A DNA stretch of 64,000 nucleotides, from contig CAVUOB010000003.1 in the NCBI GenBank assembly GCA_963743035.1, positions 124,001-188,000 of the forward strand, given 5' to 3'. The translations under genes were made by a program, and so were the position numbers. A model generated the notes under the pieces. That model had not been told where the DNA came from and searched no databases. It was given only the letters and a program-made list of their open reading frames with translations. Origin of the DNA: PALSA-911 sp963743035. GTDB lineage: Bacteria; Pseudomonadota; Alphaproteobacteria; Acetobacterales; Acetobacteraceae. Shown piece after piece: positions 55,201 to 63,338 of the stretch; position 1 is the stretch's first letter, and every line of letters starts with the position of its first letter.

Positions 55201-55916
55201 AGCACGGCTCCAAACAGCCCGGGAAGATGATGCAGGGAGGCGACGGGGGCGGCGCCCAGCCCGGCCAGTTCGCCCAGTTTGCGCAGCCCGGCGCCGCCAT
55301 GCGGCACGAAGGCCAGGCAGGTCATTCCCGCCGCCCGCGCGGCGCGAATGCCGGTGACGGAGTCTTCGACCACCACGCAGGCCTCGGGCGCGATCCCGGA
55401 CGCTGCGGCGGCGGCCAGGAACAGGTCGGGGGAGGGCTTGCCCCTGCCGCCGCGGGCGATCACCTCGTTGGCGCTGTGCACCCGCCCCGCCACCAGCGCC
55501 GACAGGCCGGTGCGGGCGAATTTGGCACGCAGCTCCTCCGGGCCGGAATTGGACGCGATGCGCCAGTCGAGCCCCAGCGCCGAGGTCGCGCGCAGCGCCG
55601 CCTCCGCGCCGTCCACCAGCACCGCCTCCCGGCTCAGCGCCTGCACCAGGCGGTCCGCCAGATGCGCCACCCAGTCGGCGGGGACGGGACGGCCGAGCTC
55701 GGCCTCGATGACCGGGCGCATGTCCGACAGGCTCATGCCCAGGAACCGGGCGTGGGATTCCTCGGCGGTCATCTTCCAGCCGAGGATCGAGATCTCCTCG
55801 GCGCAGACCCGGTTGGCGACCGGCTCGCTGTCGACCAGCACGCCGTCGCAATCATAGATCACCAGCCGCAAGGGCGCCGACCGCGCGCGCAGGGCCGCCA
55901 GCGCTGCCTCGCTCAT
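55197..55916 (-). CDS. HAD-superfamily hydrolase (Gph-like)
   Basis: A 239-residue haloacid-dehalogenase-like phosphatase. Motif I DCDGVLVDSEP (nucleophile Asp22 and Asp24), motif II ASNSGPEEL, motif III/IV GRGKPSPDLFL and VVVEDSVTGIRAARAAGM. It resembles phosphoglycolate phosphatase and beta-phosphoglucomutase-type enzymes, with a cap of about 70 residues. ATG 55916 overlaps the hemH stop (ATGA) and the stop overlaps hemJ GTG. Its position inside the haem operon may be an accident of packing or serve a metabolite repair role. Confidence 0.88.
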   Translation of the reverse strand: MSEAALAALRARSAPLRLVIYDCDGVLVDSEPVANRVCAEEISILGWKMTAEESHARFLGMSLSDMRPVIEAELGRPVPADWVAHLADRLVQALSREAVLVDGAEAALRATSALGLDWRIASNSGPEELRAKFARTGLSALVAGRVHSANEVIARGGRGKPSPDLFLAAAAASGIAPEACVVVEDSVTGIRAARAAGMTCLAFVPHGGAGLRKLGELAGLGAAPVASLHHLPGLFGAVL

Positions 55917-57041
55917 GCGGCGGCCCGCGCATACGGGCAGTCGCCGAATTCCCCCGGGCAAAGCCGCCCGCCGGCATGGCTGCACAGCCCTGGCCCGCGC
56001 GCGCAGGCCCGGCGGGCGATATCGGCGAGGGCGGCGATGAAGCGCGGATCGCTGTTCGGCACCGGGGCGCGGAAATAGCCGGGCAGGCCGGATTTCTCCG
56101 CCAGCTCGCGGTACTCGATGTCCAGTTCCACCAGCGTCTCGGTATGGTCGGAGACGAAGGCGATCGGCACCACCAGCACCGCCACCCGGTCCTTCGCCGC
56201 CCGCGCGATCTCCTCCTCGGTGGAGGGGCCGATCCATTTCTGCGGCGTGGCGCGGGACTGATAGCAGATCGCCCAATCGATATCCGTGTCGATATCCGCG
56301 TCGATGTCCATTTGGCCCCAGGCCTGCATCACGGCGGCGACGCTGCGCTCGATCTGATACTGGTAGGGATCGCCGGACCTGACGATGATTTCCGGCAGCC
56401 CGTGGGCGGAGAACAGCACGCGCAGCGGCACCGCCGGATCCAGTTCCGCACGATCCAGTTCCGCACGGGCCCTGGCATGGCTGTCGGCGACCAGCGCCGC
56501 GACCGCCGCGGCATAGCCGGCATCGTCGAACCAGCAGCACAAGGTGGTCACCGGCGCCACCAGCCCGATTTTCGCCGCCGCAGCCTGCCAGTCGCGGATC
56601 GAACTGCCGGACGTGGTGGTGGAGTAGTGCGGATAGAGCGGCAGCAGCAGGATCCGGTCCGGCTTCCAGTCCCGCACCTCGCGGGCCACTTGCTCGCTGA
56701 ACGGATGCCAGTAGCGCATCGCCACGAAGCATCTGGCGTCGAATTCCGGCAAGGCCTGTTCCAGCGCCCGCGCCTGCGCCGTTGGTGAGATCGAGCAGCG
56801 GCGACCTGCCGCCGATCAGCGCATAGTTCGCGGTCGCCGGCTTGACCCGCGCGCGGGCGATGATGCGGGCCAGCAGCGGGCGCACGAAGAACGGCACCCG
56901 CAGGATCGCGGGATCGCGGAACAGGTTCAGCAGGAACGGCCGGATCGCTTCCGGCCGGTCCGGGCCGCCCAGGTTGAACAGCACGATCGCCAGCCGCTCA
57001 GCCGACCGCTCCGCCGGCCGCCCATGCGGCTCAGCCGGCAC
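55913..57041 (-). pseudogene. hemH: ferrochelatase, frameshifted in this sequence
   Basis: Inserts Fe(II) into protoporphyrin IX. The N-terminal frame gives LAIVLFNLGGPDRPEAIRPF, then ANYALIGGRSPLLDLTN. The C-terminal frame gives ALPEFDARCFVAMRYWHPF, LFSAHGLPEIIV, WIGPSTEEEI and VPIAFVSDHTETLVELD. Removing one C of CC (56779-56780) joins them as LTNAQARALEQALPEF and gives 375 residues. GTG at 57041 is the best start and overlaps the hemE stop. An exact 15-bp duplication (56437-56466) encodes the repeated RAELD. Given its essential role the indel is probably an error. Confidence 0.9.
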
Positions 57042-58056
57042 GAACCAGCTCCACCAGCCGGGCCACGTGCTCCGGCGGCGTCTGCGGCACGATGCCGTGG
57101 CCGAGATTGAAGATCGCCGGCCGGCCGCGGACAGCGGCCAGGATCGAACCGGCCTCGGCGGCCAGGGCATCGCCGCCGGCCAGCAGCGCCATCGGGTCCA
57201 GGTTGCCCTGCACCGCGACATGCCCGGGCACCGCGCGGGATGCCTGAGCCGGGTCGGTCGCGGTATCCATCGCCACCGCGTTCACGCCGGTCGCCCGCGC
57301 GTATTCCGCCAGCATGGCGCCGGCCAGGCGGGGAAAGCCGATGACGGGGATCGTCGGGAAGCGCTGGCGCAGCGCGGCGGCGATCCGCGCCGTCGGCGCG
57401 GTCACATGGGCGCGGAACAGGGAAGGCGACAGCACCCCGGCCCAGCTGTCGAACAGCATCACCGTCTCGGCCCCGGCCTCGATCTGCGCCGCCAGGTACT
57501 CGATCGTCGCCTCGGTCAGCAGATCCATCAGCCGCGCGAACAAGGCGGGCTCGGCATAGGCCATGCGCCGTGTGGCGGCAAAATCCTTCGATCCGCCGCC
57601 TTCCACCATGTAGCAGGCGACCGTGAACGGGCTGCCGGCGAAGCCGATCAGGGCCGTGCGGTCGAAGCCTTCCGCCGCCAGCCCGGCGCGGACGCGCCGC
57701 ACCGTCTCCAGGATCGGCGCGATTTCCCGCGCCATTCGGCCGATATCCAGGGCATCCACCGCCGCGGCATCGCACAGCCTGGGCAGCACCGGACCCTCGC
57801 CCTCGGCGAAGCGCAGCCCGTGGCCGAGCGCCCAGGGAACCATCAGGATGTCGCTGAACAGGATCGCCGCGTCGAAGCCGTAGCGGCGGATCGGCTGCAG
57901 CGTCACCTCGGCCGCGAGCTCCGGCGCGGTGCACAGCGCGATGAAATCGCCGGCCCGGGCGCGGATTTCGCGGTACTCCGGCAGATAGCGGCCGGCCTGG
58001 CGCATCAGCCATACCGGCGGCGGCCAGACCGGCTCGCCGGCGAGCACTCGAAGCAA
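57031..58056 (-). CDS. hemE: uroporphyrinogen decarboxylase
   Basis: Decarboxylates uroporphyrinogen III to coproporphyrinogen III. Active-site loop LMRQAGRYLPEYR (residues 17-29), the Asp of ILFSDILMVP, GFAGSPFTVACYMVEG and FDSWAGVLSP are all present. TTG at 58056 gives 341 residues. The family start is usually a few residues earlier, and no ATG or GTG lies in frame, so a rare start (TTG, or CTG near 58071) is likely. hemH begins within the hemE stop region. Confidence 0.95.
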   Translation of the reverse strand: MLRVLAGEPVWPPPVWLMRQAGRYLPEYREIRARAGDFIALCTAPELAAEVTLQPIRRYGFDAAILFSDILMVPWALGHGLRFAEGEGPVLPRLCDAAAVDALDIGRMAREIAPILETVRRVRAGLAAEGFDRTALIGFAGSPFTVACYMVEGGGSKDFAATRRMAYAEPALFARLMDLLTEATIEYLAAQIEAGAETVMLFDSWAGVLSPSLFRAHVTAPTARIAAALRQRFPTIPVIGFPRLAGAMLAEYARATGVNAVAMDTATDPAQASRAVPGHVAVQGNLDPMALLAGGDALAAEAGSILAAVRGRPAIFNLGHGIVPQTPPEHVARLVELVRAG

Positions 58057-58215
58057 TGGCTTTGCGGTCAGGATGTCCAGGCCCCTTCGTGGCGCCGGCC
58101 GGTCACGGCCGGCTCGACCGCATTTCCGCCGGTTGCGGCAATGCGGTCCTTGTAGCGGCCATCGGCCCCGTCATGAAAGACCCGGGCGCGAAAGACCCGG
58201 CTCTCTCCGCTGATG

Positions 58216-58482
58216 TCAGTTGGACTGGCGACCGGAGTTATAGCCCCGCTGATAGGCCGCGGCCTCGTTCTTCTTCACCTGGTCGACCACCAGGCCGCCG
58301 ACCAGCCCGGCGCCGGCACCGGCCAGCGCGCCGAGCCCGGCATTCCCCGCCATGGCGCCGATGGCCGCGCCGCCCGCCGCGCCGATGGCAGTCCCGGTCA
58401 TGGCCCTCTGCTGCGTGGGTGAAAGGTCGGCGCAGCCTGCCACAGGGAGCAACAGCGCCAGCGCGATTGCGATCTTCCGCAT
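58216..58482 (-). CDS. glycine-zipper lipoprotein
   Basis: An 88-residue secreted lipoprotein: signal MRKIAIALALLLPVAGC with lipobox PVAGC (Cys17), then a glycine-zipper span (GTAIGAAGGAAIGAMAGN and GALAGAGAGLVGGLV) and a polar C-terminus VKKNEAAAYQRGYNSGRQSN. GGAG lies 9 bases before the ATG. The domain is of the Gly-zipper OmpA-like or YMGG type found in outer membrane or periplasmic proteins; role unknown. It lies between hemE and the putative origin. Confidence 0.8.
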   Translation of the reverse strand: MRKIAIALALLLPVAGCADLSPTQQRAMTGTAIGAAGGAAIGAMAGNAGLGALAGAGAGLVGGLVVDQVKKNEAAAYQRGYNSGRQSN

Positions 58483-58532
58483 TCGTGATCTCCGTAAGGG
58501 ATGGCCGGCCGTGCCGGCCAAAAGGACGCCGT

Positions 58533-58949
58533 TCAGCGCTTCTTCGCCGTGCTCGCCGACGGGCAGGGATAGGTCTCCATCAAGTATTCGAACAGGCCCT
58601 CCGCCGGCGCCAGGCTGGCGGCATTGGGCTTCGCGGCGGTCCATTTGGCGAATCCGGCCAGAACCTCGTTGCGGGTCGGCTCCGGAGTCGCCGGCAGGCA
58701 GAACAGCGGTCGCGCGCGCGAACCCGCCCGGTGCAACTGCTCGGTCTGATAGGCGCCGGAGCCGAAGCCCTGGCAGAAATGGATGGCCGCGGAATACAGC
58801 GGATCGGACGGGTCGGTTGAACACAGCTTGGCCAGGTCGCCGGCCGTGCGAACATAGAAATCCTGCTCGTTGACCGCCGCACCGGCGATCCCCGGGGTCA
58901 GCGCCGCCACGAACGCGGCCGCCGGCAACCATCTCCTGAGCTTCATCAT
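58533..58949 (-). CDS. secreted Rap1a/Tai-like protein
   Basis: A secreted protein of about 138 residues with a signal peptide (MMKLRRWLPAAAFVAALTPGIAGA) and one Rap1a/Tai-type domain: DLAKLCSTDPSDPLYSAAIHFC, GFGSGAYQTEQ, PLFCLPATPEPTRNEVL and the final YPCPSA; four Cys probably form two disulphides. Members include immunity proteins, but no toxin is nearby, so a different envelope role is likely. Start uncertain: the adjacent ATGs at 58949 and 58946 sit directly behind GGGGGG; 58964 adds 5 residues. Confidence 0.7.
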   Translation of the reverse strand: MMKLRRWLPAAAFVAALTPGIAGAAVNEQDFYVRTAGDLAKLCSTDPSDPLYSAAIHFCQGFGSGAYQTEQLHRAGSRARPLFCLPATPEPTRNEVLAGFAKWTAAKPNAASLAPAEGLFEYLMETYPCPSASTAKKR

Positions 58950-58964
58950 CCCCCCTGAGGTCAA

Positions 58965-59332
58965 TATCGGCCGACACTAGTCCGGCCTCCGGGCTCCGGC
59001 AACCGGGGAGCGGGCGGGAAATCGAGGACGCGCGAGCGCCGGAAGCGGGCCACTTCAAAACAGAAAGACTGAAAGACTCTGTGGGGTGGTTATATGGGCC
59101 TGTGGGTAACGGGGTACCCAGGACGACCCGGTTTATACAGATTTTATCCACAGCAGATTTCCCGGCCAACCGCCTGGATTTCATCCATTCAGCCGAGTTT
59201 TCCATCCACCGGGGAGAACCTCCGGAATTTTCGTCCCCCGTACCGTCGAAGCGATCAACTGTCCCCGGGTACTCGCCCGCCGGCGCGACAAGCCGCGTGC
59301 CAGGGGCAGTTATCCACGTTATCCTCGCAAGC
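58965..59332. other. probable chromosomal replication origin (oriC)
   Basis: Intergenic DNA of 368 bp between hemE-side genes (minus) and the PPDK regulator (plus). A perfect DnaA box TTATCCACA is at 59144-59152, with near boxes TTATACAGA (59133-59141), TTATCCACG (59310-59318) and TGTGGGTAA (59101-59109, reverse). An AT-richer stretch with a GAAAGACT repeat lies at 59053-59080. Caulobacter's origin occupies this same interval (hemE to the PPDK regulator), and most genes near both edges point away from it. Confidence 0.72.
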
Positions 59333-60203
59333 ATGACAGACCATCAGATGAACCTGCACCTGGTGTCGGACGCGACCGGGGAGACGCTGAACGCCGTGGC
59401 GCGGGCCACCACGGTGCAGTTCGAGCATGCCCACATCATTTATCATCGCTGGAGCCTGATCCGGACGCGCTTCCAGCTGCATCGCGTGCTGGAAGGGATC
59501 GAGGCGGAGCCCGGACCGGTATTGTCCACGCTGGTCGACAAGGCGCTGCGGACGGACCTGCAGACCACCTGCGAGCGGCTGAACGTGCCGATCGTCAACG
59601 TGCTCGATCCCGTCATGGAGGTGCTGCAGGAGCATATCGGCGAGAAGGCGGCGGCGCGGCCGGGCAAGCAGTATGTGCTGAACGCCGACTACTTCCGCCG
59701 CATCGACGCGATGCATTTCGTGCTCGCGCATGACGACGGCCAGGCGCAGATGGGCATTTCCGAGGCCGATGTGGTGCTGGTGGGCGTGTCCCGCTCCTCC
59801 AAGACGCCGACCTGCTTCTATCTGGCCAATCGCGGCATCAAGGCGGCGAACATCCCGCTGGTGCCGGGCACGCCAGGCGCCGCCGGGCCTCGACGATCCG
59901 CCCTGTCCGGTGATCGGGCTGACCGTGGACGCCAAATCGCTGATCGAGATCCGCCGCCACCGGCTGCGGCTGATCGGTGCCGGCGCGCAGACCGGGCCGG
60001 TGCGGCAGGATCGCTCCGACTACGTGGACGAGGAGGCGGTGAAGAGCGAGCTGCTCTGGGCCCGCCGGCTCTGCACCAGCCGCGGCTGGCCGGTCATCGA
60101 CGTCACCCGCCGCTCGATCGAGGAAACCGCCGCCACCGTGCTGCAGCTGATCGATGGCTGGCACGAACGCCGGCGCAAGACGCCGGAACCGGCCGCGCCA
60201 TGA
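59333..60203 (+). pseudogene. pyruvate,phosphate dikinase regulatory protein (DUF299), frameshifted
   Basis: A bifunctional kinase/pyrophosphorylase that controls PPDK or PEP synthase. The first frame, from ATG 59333, gives MNLHLVSDATGETLNAVARA, IGEKAAARPGKQYVLNADYF, the phosphate loop GVSRSSKTPTC (151-161) and NIPLVPGTP. The second frame takes over as GLDDPPCPVIGLTVDAKSL and ends in LIDGWHERRRKTPEP. Deleting one G of GG at 59876-59877 restores 289 residues, the family length. The stop overlaps the maf start (ATGA). Confidence 0.9.
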
Positions 60204-60811
60204 TCCAGGCGGAAGCGCCGCCACTGATCCTGGCGAGCGAATCGGCATCCCGGCGCGCCTTGCTGCAATCGGCCGGGATCGCCTTCACCACGCGTCCCGC
60301 GCATGTCGACGAGACCAGCGTCAAGCAGGCGGCGAAGGCGGAGGGCGCGAGCGCGGCTGACGTGGCGACGCTGCTGTCCGAGCTGAAGGCCGGCCGCGTC
60401 TCCGCCCACGCGCCGGACGCGATCGTGATCGGCGCCGACCAGCTGCTGGTCTGCGGCGATGCCTGGTTCGACAAGCCGGCCAGCCCGGCGGAAGCCCGCC
60501 GGCAGCTCGCGCATCTGCGCGGCCGGACGCATGTGCTGGTGACCGCGACGGTCTGCCTGCGCAATTCGGGCCGGCTCTGGCACCATGTCGCCGAGCCGCG
60601 CATGACCATGCGGGCGTTCTCCGACGCCTTCCTGGACGACTACATCGCGGCCGAAGGCGAAGCGCTGACGCGGACCGTCGGCGCCTACCGGCTGGAGGGA
60701 CGGGGGGTCCACCTGTTCGACCGGATCGAGGGCGAGCACGCGGCGATCCTCGGCCTGCCGCTGCTTCCGCTGTTCGGGTTTCTGCGCCAGCATGGCGTGC
60801 TCGGCACCTGA
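60200..60811 (+). CDS. maf: Maf/Ham1-like nucleoside triphosphate pyrophosphatase
   Basis: A 203-residue Maf protein, which hydrolyses noncanonical or excess nucleotides such as dTTP, UTP or m7GTP. The active site shows LASESASRRALLQ (residues 10-22), DETSVKQAA, GADQLLV, KPASPAEARRQLAHLRGRTH and the C-terminal GLPLLPL. Its start overlaps the upstream regulator stop. The pair PPDK-regulator/maf next to hemE is conserved at the origin of several alphaproteobacteria. Confidence 0.93.
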   Translation: MIQAEAPPLILASESASRRALLQSAGIAFTTRPAHVDETSVKQAAKAEGASAADVATLLSELKAGRVSAHAPDAIVIGADQLLVCGDAWFDKPASPAEARRQLAHLRGRTHVLVTATVCLRNSGRLWHHVAEPRMTMRAFSDAFLDDYIAAEGEALTRTVGAYRLEGRGVHLFDRIEGEHAAILGLPLLPLFGFLRQHGVLGT

Positions 60812-60880
60812 TACCGGGCGAAGACACTGGGCGCAGCGTATTAGGCACAGCAAGCCGCCGAAACCGGGAGAAACACAAGA

Positions 60881-61762
60881 ATGTACCCAGGACCGCCGCC
60901 CCAGCAGATCGTGCCCGAGGTCTGGACCGAACTGCCGCAGGAACTGCGCATACCCCATACCCCGGAGCGGCATAATTTCCTCGAAGGCCCGTCCTTCGAC
61001 CGGCAGGGCAATCTCTACGTCGTCGATATCTTCGCCAGCCGGGTCTACCGGATCAGCCCTGCCGGCAAGTGGGAGATGGTGGTCGAGTATGACGGCTTCC
61101 CGAACGGGCTGAAGATCCACAAGGACGGCAGGATCTTCCTGGCCTGCCGCAAATACGGCCTGGCGCTGCTCGATCCGCAGCGCGGGCGGGTGGAGACGAT
61201 CCTCGACGGGCCGCGCCGCGGGCAGACATTCCGCAGCCTGAACGACCTGGTGTTCCACAGCAGCGGCGACGTCTATTTCACCGAACAGGGCCGCACCGGC
61301 CTGCAGGATCCCACCGGCCGGGTCTGGTGCCTGCGGACCACCGGCCAGCTGGAAATGGTGGTCGACACCGTGCCGAGCCCGAACGGGCTGGTGTTCAACC
61401 CCGCGGAGACCGAGCTGTTCGTTGCGGTCACGCGCGGCAATTGCATCTGGTGGGTGGACATGGCCGACCCCGAGCGCCGGGCCGCGCTGTTCGTGCAGAT
61501 GCATGCCCAGGGGCCGGACGGCATGGCCATGGACCAGGCCGGCAATCTGGTGATCGCCCATGCCTATCACGGCGCCGCCTGGATCTACGGCCGCGATGGC
61601 GCGCCGCTCTATTACATAAAGTCCCCTCGCGGAAAGATGCTGACCAACATGGCCTATGGCGGGCCGGAGAACCGGACGCTGTACATGACCGAAAGCGCGA
61701 GCTGCTCGATCCTCACCACGGTCCTGCCGGTGGCCGGGCAGACCATGTATTCGCATATGTGA
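60881..61762 (+). CDS. SMP-30/gluconolactonase family hydrolase
   Basis: A six-bladed beta-propeller of 293 residues. Metal and catalytic landmarks are FLEGPSFDRQGNLYVVDI (N-terminal Glu ligand), PNGLKIHKDGRIF, NDLVFHSSGDVYFTEQ and PNGLVFNPAETELFVAV. ATG 60881 follows GGGAGAAAC. Family members open lactones of sugar acids or hydrolyse phosphotriesters. It is 69 bases after maf and may be read from the same transcript; substrate unknown. Confidence 0.88.
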   Translation: MYPGPPPQQIVPEVWTELPQELRIPHTPERHNFLEGPSFDRQGNLYVVDIFASRVYRISPAGKWEMVVEYDGFPNGLKIHKDGRIFLACRKYGLALLDPQRGRVETILDGPRRGQTFRSLNDLVFHSSGDVYFTEQGRTGLQDPTGRVWCLRTTGQLEMVVDTVPSPNGLVFNPAETELFVAVTRGNCIWWVDMADPERRAALFVQMHAQGPDGMAMDQAGNLVIAHAYHGAAWIYGRDGAPLYYIKSPRGKMLTNMAYGGPENRTLYMTESASCSILTTVLPVAGQTMYSHM

Positions 61763-61858
61763 TGGGTTCGTATAGGTAAGAAGGCGATCGGGCCCCGTCG
61801 GCCCGCGAGAACGCGGAGATCCTGCCTTGCGGAGATGTCGGGCCGGCGCGGCCTGCCC

Positions 61859-63256
61859 ATGAACCGGCAGCAGCGCCGGGCGGAGAGAAAGCGCGGCGGC
61901 GCCGGGCCGGCACCGTCGCCGGCAGCTGCCGATCTGTTCGCGCAGTCGCTTCGCCATCATCAGTATGGGCAGCTGAACGAGGCGGTCGCCGGCTATCGCC
62001 GGCTGCTGTACCTGCGCCCGAACGACGCGGAGACGCATAACCATCTCGGCCTCGCGCTCGCCGATCTCGGCCACGCCGGGGAAGCCGCCGCCTGCCATCG
62101 CCGGGCCATCGAGCTGCGGCCGGATTATGCCGAGGCGCATAACGATCTCGGCGCCGTGCTCGGCGAACAGGGCCGCCCGGAAGAAGCGGCTGCCTGCTTC
62201 CGCCGCGTCATCGCGCTGCGGCCGGACGATGCCGGCGCGCAGTACAACCTGGGCAAGGCGCTGAAGGAACAGGGCCAGCTGGACCCGGCGATCGCGTGCT
62301 ATCGCGCGGCCATCGCGCTCCGGCCGGACTATCCGGATGCGCATGAGAATCTGGCGCTGGCGCTGCTGGCGCGGGGGGACATGCCGGCCGGCTGGGAAGA
62401 GTACGAATGGCGCTGGAAGACCGCGCGAGGCTGCCGGCTCCGCCGCAATCTCGCGCAGCCGCAATGGCGGGGGGAGGCAGCGGAAGGGCGGACCCTGCTG
62501 ATCCATGCCGAGCAGGGTTTCGGCGACACGCTGCAATTCTGCCGCTACGCCGCGATGGCCGCCGCACGCGGGCTGCGGGTGATCCTGGAGGTGCAGCGGC
62601 CGCTGCTGCGCCTGCTCGGCAATCTGGCGGGGGTCGACCGGGTGATCGCGCGCGGCGAGGCGCTGCCGGAATTCGATCTGCACTGCCCGATGCTCAGCCT
62701 GCCCCTGGCGTTCGGCACCACGCTGGCCAGCATTCCCGCCCCCGGCGCCTATCTCCACGCCGACGCGGCGCAGACCGCCGCCTGGCGGGCGCGCCTGATC
62801 GCAACCGGCGTCCAGGGTCCGCGGATCGGCCTGGCCTGGGCCGGCAACGCCGCGCTGCCGACCGACCGCCGCCGTTCGCTGGCCCCGGCCCGGCTGGCGC
62901 CGCTGGTCGCGCTGCCCGGGCTGCACTTCGTCAGCCTGCAAAAGGACGGACCAGCCGCGCCTGGGGCGTTCCGGCTGACCGACTTCACGCAGGAGCTGGG
63001 CGACTTCGCCGACACCGCGGCGCTGGTCGCCAATCTCGACCTGGTGATCTCGGTCGATACCGCCACCGCGCATCTGGCGGCGGCGCTGGGCAGGCCGGTC
63101 TGGCTGCTGGACCGCTTCGATCCCGACTGGCGCTGGCTCAGGGGCAGGCGCGACAGCCCATGGTACCCGACGCTGCGCCTGTATCGCCAGCCGCGCCCGG
63201 GCGACTGGGATCCAGTTGTCGCCGAAGTGCTCCGAGACCTGGCCGCAGTCGCCTGA
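61859..63256 (+). CDS. TPR-repeat protein with glycosyltransferase-like C-terminal domain
   Basis: About 465 residues: a basic N-terminus (MNRQQRRAERKR), four TPR units (YRRLLYLRPNDAETHNHLG, then CHRRAIELRPDYAEAHNDLG and so on) and a C-terminal half with GDTLQFCRYAAMAAARG, TRVGLAWAG-type sequence seen as PRIGLAWAGNAALPTDRRRS and SVDTATAHLAAALGRPVWLL, which match GT9-like or heptosyltransferase-fold domains. Such proteins act in O-glycosylation or surface polysaccharide assembly. An upstream ATG at 61835 adds 8 residues, but the MNRQQRRA start is family-like. Confidence 0.82.
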   Translation: MNRQQRRAERKRGGAGPAPSPAAADLFAQSLRHHQYGQLNEAVAGYRRLLYLRPNDAETHNHLGLALADLGHAGEAAACHRRAIELRPDYAEAHNDLGAVLGEQGRPEEAAACFRRVIALRPDDAGAQYNLGKALKEQGQLDPAIACYRAAIALRPDYPDAHENLALALLARGDMPAGWEEYEWRWKTARGCRLRRNLAQPQWRGEAAEGRTLLIHAEQGFGDTLQFCRYAAMAAARGLRVILEVQRPLLRLLGNLAGVDRVIARGEALPEFDLHCPMLSLPLAFGTTLASIPAPGAYLHADAAQTAAWRARLIATGVQGPRIGLAWAGNAALPTDRRRSLAPARLAPLVALPGLHFVSLQKDGPAAPGAFRLTDFTQELGDFADTAALVANLDLVISVDTATAHLAAALGRPVWLLDRFDPDWRWLRGRRDSPWYPTLRLYRQPRPGDWDPVVAEVLRDLAAVA

Positions 63257-63257
63257 C

Positions 63258-63338
63258 ACAAGTCCAAGGGATCCAAGGGACGACGGTCCCTTGGCGGGGG
63301 TGCAGGGGGCAGCGCCCCCTGCGGTGCCTGGGGCGGAC
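63258..63338. repeat. intergenic repeat module (copy 7)
   Basis: CCAAGGGACGACGGTCCCTTGG (hairpin), CGGGGGTG, CAGGGGGCAGCGCCCCCTG (hairpin), CGGTGCCT, between the convergent stops of the TPR protein and the ABC binding protein. Same order as the right modules at 15440 and 31230. Confidence 0.75.

Noticed and set aside
55197..55916. Phosphonoacetaldehyde hydrolase (phnX) as a link to the phosphonate cluster
   Set aside because: The HAD protein lacks the Schiff-base Lys context of PhnX, and it is embedded by overlaps in the haem operon, 5 kb away from the phosphonate genes.
59870..59885. Programmed frameshifting in the PPDK regulator, ferrochelatase and others
   Set aside because: No slippery heptamer with a stimulatory structure is visible, and the families are not known for recoding. 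The single-base changes at doublets fit errors better.
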